Source: Lachnospiraceae bacterium
GTDB taxonomy: Bacteria > Bacillota > Clostridia > Lachnospirales > Lachnospiraceae
Assembly: GCA_029053015.1 (NCBI GenBank)
Contig: JAIDHX010000008.1
Span: 1-59,589, forward strand
Direction of reading: 5' to 3'
Length of the DNA: 59,589 nt
A program made the position numbers and the translations under genes. Position 1 is the stretch's first letter, and each line of letters starts with the position of its first letter. Below, piece after piece: positions 51,433 through 59,589 of this stretch. Under the pieces are notes generated by a model. It saw only the letters and a list, made by a program, of their open reading frames with translations. It had not been told where the DNA came from and made no database searches.

Positions 51433-53424
51433 ATGAAGAAAAGAAAATGGTTCTGTCTGCTCCTGTCCGTTGCCCTGCTGCTCACAGGCTGCGGCGGCAA
51501 AGGGAGCAGTGATGCTGAAACAAATATGGGAAGTGGCGTGCCGGAGGGCGGACGGTATGATTATGAAATAACAGATGAAATGGCAGCCCTGCCCTTACAG
51601 TCAGGGGAAACCATAATCGGGGTGCAGTATCTGAATGGGGAACGCATATGGTTTCTGAAAGATAGTGCAAGTGAGTTTCTATGCTACCATGAGAACAGCG
51701 GGGAACGGGAGCTGCTTTTAGAGAGTGTGCCGAGAGTCTTTACAGGGTGTAAACTGTACACGGATGGGGAATATTTCTATGCTTACCAGATAAATAGGCT
51801 GACGGTGCTGAATGCGGAAGGGGAAGAGAAGTACACGCTGTATCCGGAAGAGGGAATACTCCGATCTCTTTGTGAATCTCGGGAAGGCAGCATAGTCCTT
51901 GCCTTTGATACTGAGCAGGGGGGACTGCTGAAAACGCTTGATGTGGAGAGCGGTACGCTGTCGGGCGGCAGCAGGCTGCCGGACTGTACCGGCTTGGGAA
52001 CGGGGCTGGAGCGCGGCCTCCTTGTGATAGACGATACAGGGGCATATGACCTTGATATAGAAAGCGGAGAAAAAACCTGGTATATGAAATGGAACGGTAC
52101 TTCCTATATACCCACGTATGAAAGGTATTGGGCTGCTGCAAGCATGGGAGAAGACGGTACCCTGGAACAGATAGAATATGATGATGATGGTAATTATTAT
52201 CTATTGGGTTTAAGAAAAATAAACCCTGAGGAGATGGGGAAAACTCCTCTTGTTTTCAGAGTGAATTATGCCAGTGTTGAATTAAAGCTGATGGTAGCAA
52301 AGTTTAACAGGGAAAACAAAGAATACCATGTGTTTTTAGAGGACCGTGGAGAAGAAGCATACCAGGACTTTCAGACGCGAAACGACATGGAGATTGCGAC
52401 GGGGAATGGACCGGATTTGATTGCAGCAAATGCCGTGACAGACATGCAGGTGCTTGCAGAAAAAGGGGCGTTGGAGAATCTGGAGCCATATCTGGCGCAG
52501 GCGGGAACGAACAGGGAGGACTACTATCAGGGGACCTTTGAGAGTCGGGGCATGGCTGAGGGCGTATACAGTGTCGGATGGGCCATGCATATCAATAACC
52601 TGTATATCAGAGAGGAGTTTCTGAGCAGTGACGGACAGAATGACGTCAAAACTCTTTTGGACAATCTGGAGAGTTATGAAAAACCGGCGATTTTTTCCAA
52701 ATGGATGAGTTCGGTTAGCCTTATGTCTTATTTTTTCCAGATGTCAGACAATTTTTACGGCATGGTGGACTGGGAGGGAAAGACCTGTGATTTCAGCGGG
52801 GAACTCTGGGAGCAGATACTGCGGGTTTCCGAGCGGTACGGTCGGACAGAAAGAAACAGAGAACTGGAGGCGATTGCCGAAGGGGGAGATATATGGAGCT
52901 TTTCATGGCTGGTAATGATAGAAGAAAATCTCGGAAGTCAGGGCATGGTAATGGTGGGCTACCCTTCGGAAGAGGGCATGGTAAACTTGCTGCTGATGGA
53001 GTCTGTTGCCATAAACGCCGATTCTGCGCACAAAGATGGCGCATGGCAGTTCATTCGGTTCCTGCTGGAGGAGGAAACCCAGAAAATGGTGCTGAGAAGG
53101 CTAAATGATGATGTTGATCTGGGGACGCACATGCCGGTGTATGAAAAGGTTCTGGAGGAGGATGTGCGGGAATATCTGCAGAATTATCTTACTGAAGAAC
53201 ACACGGACAGGGGCTACATTATCAGACCTGAGCTGCCTGAAGGAATCGAAGAGCAGTTCTGGGAGAACATTACAAATGCAAAACACGCGTCCTACCGGAC
53301 AGAGCAGGTGCTTGCCATCATCGAGGAGGAAGCGGAGCTTTACTTTACGGGGGATAAAACAATAGAGGAAATCAGCGCCGTGATAGAAAACAGGGTGAAG
53401 CTTTACCTTGCGGAGATGGAGTAA
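51433..53424 (+). CDS. Lipoprotein with propeller-like and solute-binding-like domains (copy 2)
   Basis: 663 residues, AAGGAGG before ATG 51433. Signal MKKRKWFCLLLSVALLLTGC with lipobox LTGC. Same two-part layout as copy 1: propeller-like strands (LVIDDTGAYDLDIESGEKTW) and a solute-binding-like part (MVAKFNRENKEYHVFLEDRG, NDMEIATGNGPDLI, VLAEKGALENLEPYL). The C-termini of the two copies are almost identical (EEEAELYFTGDKTIEEIS here). A tandem duplication that has diverged most in the propeller part; both genes would be read from the promoter at 49262. Ligand unknown. Confidence 0.8.
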   Translation: MKKRKWFCLLLSVALLLTGCGGKGSSDAETNMGSGVPEGGRYDYEITDEMAALPLQSGETIIGVQYLNGERIWFLKDSASEFLCYHENSGERELLLESVPRVFTGCKLYTDGEYFYAYQINRLTVLNAEGEEKYTLYPEEGILRSLCESREGSIVLAFDTEQGGLLKTLDVESGTLSGGSRLPDCTGLGTGLERGLLVIDDTGAYDLDIESGEKTWYMKWNGTSYIPTYERYWAAASMGEDGTLEQIEYDDDGNYYLLGLRKINPEEMGKTPLVFRVNYASVELKLMVAKFNRENKEYHVFLEDRGEEAYQDFQTRNDMEIATGNGPDLIAANAVTDMQVLAEKGALENLEPYLAQAGTNREDYYQGTFESRGMAEGVYSVGWAMHINNLYIREEFLSSDGQNDVKTLLDNLESYEKPAIFSKWMSSVSLMSYFFQMSDNFYGMVDWEGKTCDFSGELWEQILRVSERYGRTERNRELEAIAEGGDIWSFSWLVMIEENLGSQGMVMVGYPSEEGMVNLLLMESVAINADSAHKDGAWQFIRFLLEEETQKMVLRRLNDDVDLGTHMPVYEKVLEEDVREYLQNYLTEEHTDRGYIIRPELPEGIEEQFWENITNAKHASYRTEQVLAIIEEEAELYFTGDKTIEEISAVIENRVKLYLAEME

Positions 53425-53434
53425 TGATGGAACT

Positions 53435-54523
53435 TTAGGTGGAGTGAGGGGGAACGGCGCAGATAGTGCCGCCGCCGACTACAACATCCCCGTCATAAAG
53501 AACAACGGCTTGTCCCTTTGTAACTGCGCGCTGGGGCGAATCAAAATCAATTTGCAGCGTGTCGGAATCGGTCTGCAGCACGTTTACCCACTGCTCCGCC
53601 TGCCGATAGCGCACCTTTGCTTTCAGCCGCAGGGGAGTGTGAATGGAAGGAACGGAAATCAGGTTGATATCGTTTGCAATCAGGGAGGTGGCATACAACT
53701 CAGATTCCATGCCCAGTGTGACTGTGTTGTCATCGGGATTCAACGCACAGACATACATCGGTTCCGGAAAAGAAAGCCCAAGTCCTTTCCGCTGGCCGAT
53801 GGTATAACGAATAATGCCGCAATGCCTGCCAAGAATATGACCGCTTCGGTCAATGAAATCGCCGGCAAGATATTTCTTTTTGGTGTACCTTTCTATAAAC
53901 TCTGCATAGTTTCCGTTTTGTACAAAGCAGATATCCTGACTATCGTGTTTGTGGGCGTTGAGAAAGCCTTGTGCCTCGGCAATCCGGCGGACTTCCTGCT
54001 TTGTCATGCAGCCTAAGGGAAACTGAGTATGCTTTAGCTGTTCCTGTGTCAGGCTATACAGTACGTAACTCTGATCTTTATTGCCATCGAGAGCCTTTTT
54101 CAACAGGTATCTGCCGGATTCTCTGTCCTGCTCAATACGGGCGTAATGTCCTGTAGCGATGCAGCCGCAGCCAAGTTCCCGGGCGCGGCTGTAAAGTCTG
54201 TCAAATTTCAGATAGCGGTTACAGTCGATACAGGGATTGGGCGTTCTTCCGTTTTCATAGGCGTTAATAAAACGACTTATCACAGTTTGCGCAAAGCTTT
54301 CCGAGAAATTAAACACATGGTAGGGAATATCGAGTTTATAAGCAACGCTTCTGGCATCTTCCATGTCGTCGAGCGAGCAGCAGGAGTGCTCCCGTGGGAT
54401 ACCGGCGTCCTCATTATGAAACAATTTCATGGTTACACCCATTAAATCATATCCTTGTTCTTTCATCAGAAAGGCAGCTACGCTGGAATCGACGCCGCCG
54501 CTCATGGCAATCAAAGCTTTCAT
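53435..54523 (-). CDS. mnmA: tRNA-specific 2-thiouridylase MnmA
   Basis: Thiolates U34 of Lys, Glu and Gln tRNAs. 362 residues: PP-loop SGGVDSS (8-14), catalytic C98 and C101 in NPCIDCN, second catalytic C199 in SQDICF, plus KDQSYVLYSLTQEQL and GQRKGLGLS for tRNA binding. Full family length. The gene starts 18 bases after the HD-domain gene on the same strand, with the Rrf2 gene further upstream. Rrf2/IscR-mnmA linkage is common, but the usual cysteine desulfurase genes between them are replaced here by the HD gene. Confidence 0.96.
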   Translation of the reverse strand: MKALIAMSGGVDSSVAAFLMKEQGYDLMGVTMKLFHNEDAGIPREHSCCSLDDMEDARSVAYKLDIPYHVFNFSESFAQTVISRFINAYENGRTPNPCIDCNRYLKFDRLYSRARELGCGCIATGHYARIEQDRESGRYLLKKALDGNKDQSYVLYSLTQEQLKHTQFPLGCMTKQEVRRIAEAQGFLNAHKHDSQDICFVQNGNYAEFIERYTKKKYLAGDFIDRSGHILGRHCGIIRYTIGQRKGLGLSFPEPMYVCALNPDDNTVTLGMESELYATSLIANDINLISVPSIHTPLRLKAKVRYRQAEQWVNVLQTDSDTLQIDFDSPQRAVTKGQAVVLYDGDVVVGGGTICAVPPHST

Positions 54524-54541
54524 TTTTCAGTAACCTTTCCT

Positions 54542-55096
54542 TTATTCACAGCTTCGCATGGCAAGAATTGTTTTCTCAATCAGGGTGTCCAACTCCCAGC
54601 CGAGCATGGCGGCCCCTCGCTCGATGACTTTCCGAGAACAGCCGGCAGCAAAATTCAGATTTTTATATTTCTTTTTGACAGATTTCAACTCCAAATCGGA
54701 CACACTTTTTGAAGGGCGCATAAGCGCCACCGCGCCGATAAGTCCTGTCAGTTCATCCACCGCATACAGAACCTTTTCCATTTCATGTTCCGGTTTGATA
54801 TCTACCGTCAGTTCATAGCCGTGGCTTGCTGTTGCATGAATGATGTTCTCATCGATACCGCGCTCCCGCATAATAGCCTGCTCTTTGATGCAATGCTGTT
54901 CGGGAAACTGCTCGAAGTCCAAATCATGTAAAAGACCGACGATGCCCCAAAATTCTTCTTCCTCGTCATAACCAAGCTCTCTCGCAAAATATCGCATGAC
55001 ACCTTCGACTGTCAGAGCGTGCTTCAGATGAAAAGGTTCCTTGTTAAATTCGGTAAGCAGTGACCACGCTGCTTCTCTTGTCAGAATTTCTGCCAT
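54542..55096 (-). CDS. HD domain hydrolase
   Basis: 184 residues. The HD pattern is H26 (FHLKHALTVEGVM), H57-D58 (GIVGLLHDLDFEQFP), and a later HGYE/D-ligand (AVDELTGLI), as in small metal-dependent phosphohydrolases of the HDIG/YqeK-like group. Substrate probably a nucleotide. Same strand as mnmA and 18 bases before it, so co-transcription is likely, though a functional tie to tRNA thiolation is not known. Confidence 0.88.
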   Translation of the reverse strand: MAEILTREAAWSLLTEFNKEPFHLKHALTVEGVMRYFARELGYDEEEEFWGIVGLLHDLDFEQFPEQHCIKEQAIMRERGIDENIIHATASHGYELTVDIKPEHEMEKVLYAVDELTGLIGAVALMRPSKSVSDLELKSVKKKYKNLNFAAGCSRKVIERGAAMLGWELDTLIEKTILAMRSCE

Positions 55097-55219
55097 AAAT
55101 GTAAATATCCTTTCTTTGGAAAATACTTGCCAACAGTGTTCTTAAGTGGTATTATAACACATATAAAACATATGAAGATAGTAGGGTATTGCTATAAAAG
55201 AGTGCACATGCACACTGAT

Positions 55220-55657
55220 TTATATCACATATGAATCGGAGGAACGCTCTTTCTGCCGGTTTAAAATGTCCTGCAGGGTGATTCCGTCAAGGTATTCGTT
55301 GACAACCCGGTAGAGTCCCTGCCAGACGGGAAGAGTTGCACATTCGTTGCAGCGTTCACATTCGATGGGCGTGTGTTCCAGACAGGCAACGGGGGAAAGG
55401 CTGCCTTCTGTAAGGCGGAGTATCTCGCCGACGGTGCATTTATCGGGTGTTTTGGCGAGGCGGTATCCGCCTTGAAAACCGCGCGTGGTCCGCAGAATAT
55501 CGGATTTATTGAAAAGTGGGATAATCTGCTCCAAATATTTTTTTGATATATCCTGACGCTCTGCGATATCCTTCAGGGCAACGTAACCTTCTCCCTGATG
55601 TTCCGCCAAATCCAGCAGCATGCGCAGTGCATAACGTCCTTTTGTTGAAATTTTCAT
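55220..55657 (-). CDS. Rrf2 family regulator (IscR/CymR-like)
   Basis: 145 residues: winged helix KISTKGRYALRMLLDLAEHQ (2-21), recognition part ISKKYLEQIIPLF, wing RTTRGFQGGYRLAK. Four Cys, C92, C100, C103 and C106, stand where IscR-type proteins bind an Fe-S cluster, so iron-sulfur or redox sensing is likely, whereas CymR lacks these. It lies divergent from a cystathionine beta-lyase-like gene and its promoter carries a dyad, suggesting self-control and control of sulfur-amino-acid metabolism. Confidence 0.92.
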   Translation of the reverse strand: MKISTKGRYALRMLLDLAEHQGEGYVALKDIAERQDISKKYLEQIIPLFNKSDILRTTRGFQGGYRLAKTPDKCTVGEILRLTEGSLSPVACLEHTPIECERCNECATLPVWQGLYRVVNEYLDGITLQDILNRQKERSSDSYVI

Positions 55658-55683
55658 AGAAATACCTCCTCACTTATTATCCT

Positions 55684-55712
55684 ATAATACCATATACTTT
55701 ATAGGTATTCAA
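55684..55712 (-). promoter_or_regulatory. Rrf2 promoter with overlapping operator
   Basis: On the minus strand TTGAAT (55712-55707), 17 bases, TATTAT (55689-55684). The dyad AATACC-N12-GGTATT (55686-55691 and 55704-55709) spans the whole promoter. It also lies 46 bases upstream of the divergent MalY-like gene at 55755. Confidence 0.72.
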
Positions 55713-55754
55713 GCGAGGAAATGCAGGAAAAGTTGCAGAATGAAGGGAGTAGAG

Positions 55755-56945
55755 ATGAGAAAGTACAATTTTGACCAAGAGATTTCACGGAAAAATACAA
55801 ACAGTTTAAAATATGACTTTGCAGTTGAGCGGGGCTGTACAGAAGAGGTGATTCCCCTGTGGCTGGCGGACATGGATTTTCCGACGGCAGAACCGGTTCT
55901 GGAGGCGCTGCACAATGCTGTCAGCCACGGGATTTTCGGATACAGTGAGGTGAAAAAGCCATATTATGATGCGGTTTTTGAATGGTATAAAAAGCATTTC
56001 GGCTGGGAGCCAAAGGAAGAATGGCTGGTAAAGATGCCCAGCGTTGTTTTTGCACTGGTTATGGTAATTCGAGCCTTGACAGAGCCGGGTGACAGCGTGC
56101 TGATTCAGACGCCGGTGTATCATCCGTTTCATTCTGCGATTCTGGACAATGACAGGAAGCTGGTGAAAAATGAACTGTTGTATGTGGACGGACGTTATGA
56201 AATTGATTTTGCCGATTTTGAAGCAAAAATCAAGGAGAATGGCGTAAAACTGTTTATCCTCTGCTCGCCGCACAATCCTGTCGGCAGGGTCTGGACGAAA
56301 GAGGAACTGCAAAGACTTGGAGAAATATGTGAAAAATATGGCGTGATTGTGGCGTCGGATGAGATTCACTGCGATTTTACGCTGCCTGCATATCCGCATA
56401 CAATGTTCCCTGTGGCGTGTCCTGCGTTGGAGGAGCGGACCATCGTTTGCACTGCACCGAGCAAAACCTTTAATCTGGCGGGACTGCAGGTTTCCAATAT
56501 CTGGATTCCAAACGAAGAAATAAGGAATCAGATTGTAAAAGAAATCGGAAAAAACGGATATTCTCAGGTGAATTCCCTTGGATTGGTGGCGGCACAGGCG
56601 GCATATGAGGGCGGAGAAGAGTGGCTTGTCCAGTGCAGGGAATACTTGTATGGCAACCTTGATTTCCTGCGCACGTTTTTGAGGGAACGACTGCCTGAAA
56701 TAAAGCTGGTAGAGCCGGAAGGAACCTATTTTGCATGGCTGGACTGTTCGGCGATTCAGCCTGACGGGGAGAAGCTGCATGATTTTATCGTAAATAAAGC
56801 AAAGATCTGGCTTACTTCGGGGGCCGTATTTGGAGAAGCCTCCGGCTGTTTCCAGCGCATGGTGCTGGCGTGTACAAGAAAGACGCTCAGGGAAGCGCTG
56901 GAAAGGCTGGAAAAAGCAGTAAAAGAGAAAGGAAACGCTGATTGA
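55755..56945 (+). CDS. MalY/PatB-type aminotransferase (cystathionine beta-lyase)
   Basis: 396 residues from ATG 55755 (GGGAG five bases upstream). Fold type I PLP enzyme of the MalY/PatB branch: LWLADMDFPT near 36, TPVYHPFHSAI near 119, SPHNPVGRVW near 171, SDEIHCDFT near 201 and PLP-Lys K237 in APSKTFNLAG. It cleaves C-S bonds of cystathionine or cysteine conjugates, releasing thiols or sulfide plus pyruvate. Its position opposite the Rrf2 gene suggests regulation by sulfur or Fe-S state. Confidence 0.93.
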   Translation: MRKYNFDQEISRKNTNSLKYDFAVERGCTEEVIPLWLADMDFPTAEPVLEALHNAVSHGIFGYSEVKKPYYDAVFEWYKKHFGWEPKEEWLVKMPSVVFALVMVIRALTEPGDSVLIQTPVYHPFHSAILDNDRKLVKNELLYVDGRYEIDFADFEAKIKENGVKLFILCSPHNPVGRVWTKEELQRLGEICEKYGVIVASDEIHCDFTLPAYPHTMFPVACPALEERTIVCTAPSKTFNLAGLQVSNIWIPNEEIRNQIVKEIGKNGYSQVNSLGLVAAQAAYEGGEEWLVQCREYLYGNLDFLRTFLRERLPEIKLVEPEGTYFAWLDCSAIQPDGEKLHDFIVNKAKIWLTSGAVFGEASGCFQRMVLACTRKTLREALERLEKAVKEKGNAD

Positions 56946-56959
56946 TTCAGCGTTTCCTT
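56929..56959. terminator. Hairpin at the convergent ends of MalY and pyrI genes
   Basis: AAGGAAACGCTGA (56929-56941), loop TTGAT, TCAGCGTTTCCTT (56947-56959). It contains the MalY stop codon (56943-56945) in its loop and touches the pyrI stop at 56958. T runs are short, so it may act mainly as an mRNA-end stabiliser. Confidence 0.6.
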
Positions 56960-57401
56960 AGGTAAAGGTTCCGCCCTTCTCTTCACAGTATTTGCAGCGG
57001 TACAGCTCTTTTTCCTCGTCTGCAAGAAGAAAGATGTGCGGCAGCTCCTGCTCGATTGAGGTGATGCAGCGGGGATTTTTGCAGCGGATTACGTTTTTTA
57101 TCATCTTGGGGAGCACCAGCTCCTTTTTGTCCACGATTTCCCCGTCCTTGATGACATTGACGGTAATATTGTGGTCGATAAAGGCGAGCACGTCCAAATC
57201 AAGCTGGTTGATGTCACATTCCACCTTCAGGATGTCTTTTTTGCCCATTTTATTGCTGCGGGCGTTTTTGATGATGGCGACTGTGCAGTCCAGTTTGCCA
57301 AGCTGCAGATGCTCGTAAATATCCATGCTTTTGCCTGCCTTGATGTGGTCAAGGACAAAGCCTTCTTCAATTTTTCCTACATTTAACATAGTTATCCTCA
57401 T
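56958..57401 (-). CDS. pyrI: Aspartate carbamoyltransferase regulatory chain
   Basis: 147 residues. N-terminal allosteric domain (GFVLDHIKAGKSMDIYEHL, GKKDILKVE) and C-terminal zinc domain with C107, C112, C136 and C139. It forms the regulatory dimers of aspartate transcarbamoylase, letting CTP or other nucleotides inhibit PyrB. It follows pyrB by 79 bases on the same strand. Confidence 0.95.
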   Translation of the reverse strand: MRITMLNVGKIEEGFVLDHIKAGKSMDIYEHLQLGKLDCTVAIIKNARSNKMGKKDILKVECDINQLDLDVLAFIDHNITVNVIKDGEIVDKKELVLPKMIKNVIRCKNPRCITSIEQELPHIFLLADEEKELYRCKYCEEKGGTFT

Positions 57402-57480
57402 TTCTGCGCGGCTTTATTGAGTAAATCATTTAAGCGTACAAGTATATGGCGCTGCGCAGGCACATACTTGCGTTTTATTG

Positions 57481-58398
57481 TTAATCTACATTGATTTCCA
57501 ACAGCGTAAGGATAAGCGCCATGCGGACATAGACGCCGTACTGCGCCTGCTTGAAATATGCGGCTCGGGGGTCGCTGTCCACTTCCACGGAAATCTCGTT
57601 GACTCTGGGGAGTGGGTGAAGCACCAGCATATCGGGGCGCGCCAGTTCCATTTTGGCAGCGTCAAGGATATAGAAATCTTTTAAGCGGACGTAATCTTCT
57701 TCGTTGAAGAAGCGTTCCTTCTGTACTCTCGTCATGTAGAGTAAATCGAGAGAGGGCATTACATTTTCAAGCCGGATGACTTCTTCATAAGGAATTCCTT
57801 TTTCCTTCAAGGAGTCGGTGATATAGTCCGGAACCTTCAGTTCTTCGGGTGAGATAAAGACAAAGCGGATGTTCGGATAGCGGACCAGTGCATTAATCAG
57901 GGAGTGTACGGTCCGTCCGAATTTCAAATCGCCGCAGAGCCCGATGGTCAGGTTGTCGAGGCGTCCTTTTAAGGTCTGAATGGTCAGCAGGTCAGTCAGG
58001 GTCTGGGTAGGATGCTGATGACCGCCGTCGCCTGCGTTGATGACGGGGACGCCGGATTTTTCAGCCGCCACCATGGGAGCGCCCTCTTTCGGGTGGCGCA
58101 TGGCGCAGATATCGGCATAGCAGGAGATGATGCGGATGGTGTCCGATACGCTTTCTCCCTTTGCCGCAGAGGAACTGGCGGCTTCGGAAAAGCCGAGTAC
58201 TTCGCCGCCCAGGCGGAGCATGGCAGACTCAAAGCTGAGACGGGTACGGGTGCTCGGCTCATAAAAACAGGTTGCCAAAATCCTGCCGTCGCAGGCATGG
58301 GCATATTTTGCGGGATTTTTTTCGATATTTCCTGCAAGAGCGAACAGCTTGTCCAGCTCTTCCACGGAAAAATCAAGTGGACTCATTAAGTGTTTCAT
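57481..58398 (-). CDS. pyrB: Aspartate carbamoyltransferase catalytic chain
   Basis: 305 residues from ATG 58398 (GAGG upstream); the frame is open further upstream but those residues are not family-like. Carbamoyl-phosphate site S49-T-R-T-R53 ([13 protein letters not shown]), [14 protein letters not shown] (the 80s loop with Ser and Lys), [31 protein letters not shown] and HPLPRVNEI. Catalyses the first committed step of pyrimidine synthesis, carbamoyl phosphate plus aspartate to carbamoylaspartate. Only pyrB and pyrI of the pathway are in the window. Confidence 0.97.
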   Translation of the reverse strand: MKHLMSPLDFSVEELDKLFALAGNIEKNPAKYAHACDGRILATCFYEPSTRTRLSFESAMLRLGGEVLGFSEAASSSAAKGESVSDTIRIISCYADICAMRHPKEGAPMVAAEKSGVPVINAGDGGHQHPTQTLTDLLTIQTLKGRLDNLTIGLCGDLKFGRTVHSLINALVRYPNIRFVFISPEELKVPDYITDSLKEKGIPYEEVIRLENVMPSLDLLYMTRVQKERFFNEEDYVRLKDFYILDAAKMELARPDMLVLHPLPRVNEISVEVDSDPRAAYFKQAQYGVYVRMALILTLLEINVD

Positions 58399-58444
58399 GT
58401 TTTTTCCTCTCTTTCTATGACATTCGCGCGTATTGCGTAATTCC

Positions 58445-58478
58445 GAAAAAAATCGAAGAGAAAAATCTCTTCGATTTT
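58445..58478 (-). terminator. Terminator of the nitroreductase gene, upstream of pyrB
   Basis: Read on the minus strand: AAATCGAAGAG, loop ATTTTT, CTCTTCGATTT and a run of T. It begins within three bases of the nitroreductase stop, so pyrB at 58398 needs its own promoter or read-through of this hairpin (possible attenuation). Confidence 0.85.
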
Positions 58479-58480
58479 GG

Positions 58481-59026
58481 TTACGATTCCATATAAGATA
58501 ACAAGTCTTCCACGGATTTACGTTTGGGAGCAACAGGTTCCTCAGCGGGATAGCCGATGGGAATCAGCGCCGCCAGCTCTCTGTCTTCGGGAAGTGAAAG
58601 CAAAGCCGATGCTTTGGCTTCATCAAAAATACCTAAAATAACGGTGCCGAGTCCCTGCTCATAAGCGGCAAGGCAAAATGCCTCGGCAGCGATGCCGGTA
58701 TCAAACATCTGCCAGCCCCCCTCTTTGGGAGTGCTGAAAGAGCCGTCCCTCTCAAAACCGCTTCTGTTTTTGATAAAGGTAACAGCGATGAGCGTGGGAG
58801 CGCTCTTTATAATTTCTCCGTTTTTTGCATAAGAGGAGGTACATTCGGAAGCAATTTTATCCTTCAGTTCCCCTTCCACGGCAATATAACGTACAATCTG
58901 TGTGTGCTTCCAGCTAGGTGCGTAAGAGGCTGTCTCTACGATACCTGCAAGCACGTTCCGCGATATGGGCTTATCGGTAAACTGTCGTATACTTCTGCGT
59001 CCACGGATACATTCGTTGGCTGTCAT
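58481..59026 (-). CDS. Nitroreductase family protein
   Basis: 181 residues: [17 protein letters not shown] at the start (FMN-phosphate Arg-Arg-Ser), [14 protein letters not shown] (residues about 33-46), [17 protein letters not shown] near 125 and [10 protein letters not shown] near 160. FMN-dependent NAD(P)H reductase, cytoplasmic, substrate unknown. The usual SAxNxQPW motif is changed to APSWKHTQ, seen in a branch of the family. GGAGGAT before the ATG. Single gene closed by a terminator. Confidence 0.92.
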   Translation of the reverse strand: MTANECIRGRRSIRQFTDKPISRNVLAGIVETASYAPSWKHTQIVRYIAVEGELKDKIASECTSSYAKNGEIIKSAPTLIAVTFIKNRSGFERDGSFSTPKEGGWQMFDTGIAAEAFCLAAYEQGLGTVILGIFDEAKASALLSLPEDRELAALIPIGYPAEEPVAPKRKSVEDLLSYMES

Positions 59027-59147
59027 GGAAATCCTCCTGTCATATGACGTTTTGAGAGCAGGTGGTGCTGTTTTGCTCTTGGAACATTATAGCATAAGTG
59101 GCGTGGGGAAGCAATGAGAAAATGCGCCGGTGTTTCCTTCTGTCTTA

Positions 59148-59347
59148 GAGGCAAATGGGTTTGCGGCAGGGGACGCCGGTGCAGCCGTATATTCCCACGG
59201 AGCCGCGCTTTCGCTCAGCAAAAAACGTAGCGGACGCTAGGCTCGTGAAGAACCTCGCCAAGCGCCGACGTTTTTTAAAGGGCTCCGTGGGAATATACGG
59301 CTGTACCGGCTGTCGCCTGCCGGAGCGCAGTAAGCACATTTGTGCTT
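59148..59347. repeat. 200-bp imperfect inverted repeat (MITE-like or structured element)
   Basis: Arms of 30 bases at 59175-59204 and 59281-59310 pair at 29 of 30 positions (GCCGGTGCAGCCGTATATTC with its complement). Inside, AAAAAACGT (59220-59228) pairs with ACGTTTTTT (59268-59276), then CGGACGCTAGGC pairs imperfectly around a small loop. Outside, CAAATG and GCGG blocks extend the pairing with CATTTGTGC at about 59338. Reading frames run through on both strands only because of the symmetry. The region 59027-59458 holds nothing else except the next gene's promoter. Confidence 0.75.
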
Positions 59348-59368
59348 TATAAAACTCCCTATTCGGAA

Positions 59369-59397
59369 TTGTGTACCTGTAAAAAACAGGTTATAAT
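59369..59397 (+). promoter_or_regulatory. Promoter with palindromic spacer
   Basis: TTGTGT (59369-59374), exactly 17 bases, TATAAT (59392-59397). The 17-base spacer is the perfect dyad ACCTGT-AAAAA-ACAGGT (59375-59391). A protein bound there would sit exactly between the two boxes. Confidence 0.65.
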
Positions 59398-59458
59398 AAC
59401 GTTAACAAATGGGAATTTATTAGGTAAAAAACGCATAAAGCGAGGAGGACAACACTAC

Positions 59459-59589
59459 ATGGCTGGATATTATAAACCCTGTGAAGAACTTGATATTTGC
59501 AATAGACTCATCGAAATGTATTGGGAAAGCAAGCAATTTGAACTGTGCTTTCAAGGGCATTTAAAATTAGCCGAGGAAACAAGTTATCC
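59459..59589 (+). CDS. Unidentified protein, N-terminal part
   Basis: ATG 59459 follows GCGAGGAGG with good spacing and the frame is open to the window edge (43 codons). It reads MAGYYKPCEELDICN, then LIEMYWESKQFELCFQGHLK and LAEETSYP. Amphipathic helices with two Cys; it may be the start of a helical-repeat (Sel1/TPR-like) protein but the visible part is too short to assign. Confidence 0.6.
   Translation, partial: MAGYYKPCEELDICNRLIEMYWESKQFELCFQGHLKLAEETSY

Noticed and set aside
55806..56780. 324-codon minus-strand frame over the MalY-like gene
   Set aside because: Antisense shadow of a PLP enzyme with all motifs in place.
59145..59352. Two opposite open frames at the window's right side
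   Set aside because: Both are produced by the large inverted repeat; their translations mirror each other and neither has a ribosome site.
1..59589. CRISPR array or phage structural genes
   Set aside because: No regularly spaced direct repeats with unique spacers and no capsid, tail, terminase or lysis genes were found by reading.

Overview
The window looks like a chromosomal segment of a gut-type Clostridia, most likely Lachnospiraceae. Grounds: strong AGGAGG-type ribosome sites, many lipoproteins, a pyrB-pyrI pair, an OhrR/MarR-radical SAM-nitroreductase group, BlaI/BlaR1-type regulation and intracellular glycosidases served by a GPH-type symporter. The genus cannot be fixed from sequence reading alone.

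Positions 1-16709 read as the right part of an integrated mobile element. The AT-rich left end holds the tail of a DHA2 efflux pump, a conjugative-element gene fragment, a P-loop protein, a CPBP-like membrane protein and a MobA/MobL relaxase fragment. Next comes a GC-richer carbohydrate locus: GH1 (minus strand), GPH symporter, AraC regulator (minus strand), then GH2, GH43, a TIM-barrel isomerase/epimerase, GH78 alpha-L-rhamnosidase, mannonate dehydratase and an SDR fructuronate reductase. No enzyme of the locus has a signal peptide, so it should act on imported small glycosides; a rhamnose/uronic-acid conjugate is the best guess. The element ends with the C-terminal remnant of a large serine recombinase and a tRNA-Asn lacking its 5' part.

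Positions 16750-26546 are redox-centred: a 5'-truncated flavodoxin-like gene, an alpha/beta hydrolase and a lipoprotein aldo/keto reductase opposite a LysR regulator and an SLC13-like carrier; then an OhrR-like regulator with membrane protein, radical SAM enzyme, two-domain nitroreductase and aldo/keto reductase-ferredoxin.

Positions 26708-35823 form a regulatory and repeat-protein block: LytTR response regulator and GHKL kinase, a protein of 40-residue repeats, an ankyrin protein, and MoxR-DUF58-transglutaminase. A BlaI/BlaR1-like pair with tandem operators follows, then GNAT, AraC, a Gfo/Idh oxidoreductase, a MATE pump, PepD and tRNA-Pro.

Positions 43952-59589 hold a lipoprotein, an acyltransferase, NUDIX, a TrmA/RlmD methyltransferase, a secreted transglutaminase-like protein, two tandem propeller/solute-binding lipoproteins behind three 11-bp direct repeats, mnmA with an HD protein, Rrf2 and MalY sharing an operator, pyrB-pyrI, a nitroreductase, a 200-bp inverted repeat and the start of an unidentified gene.
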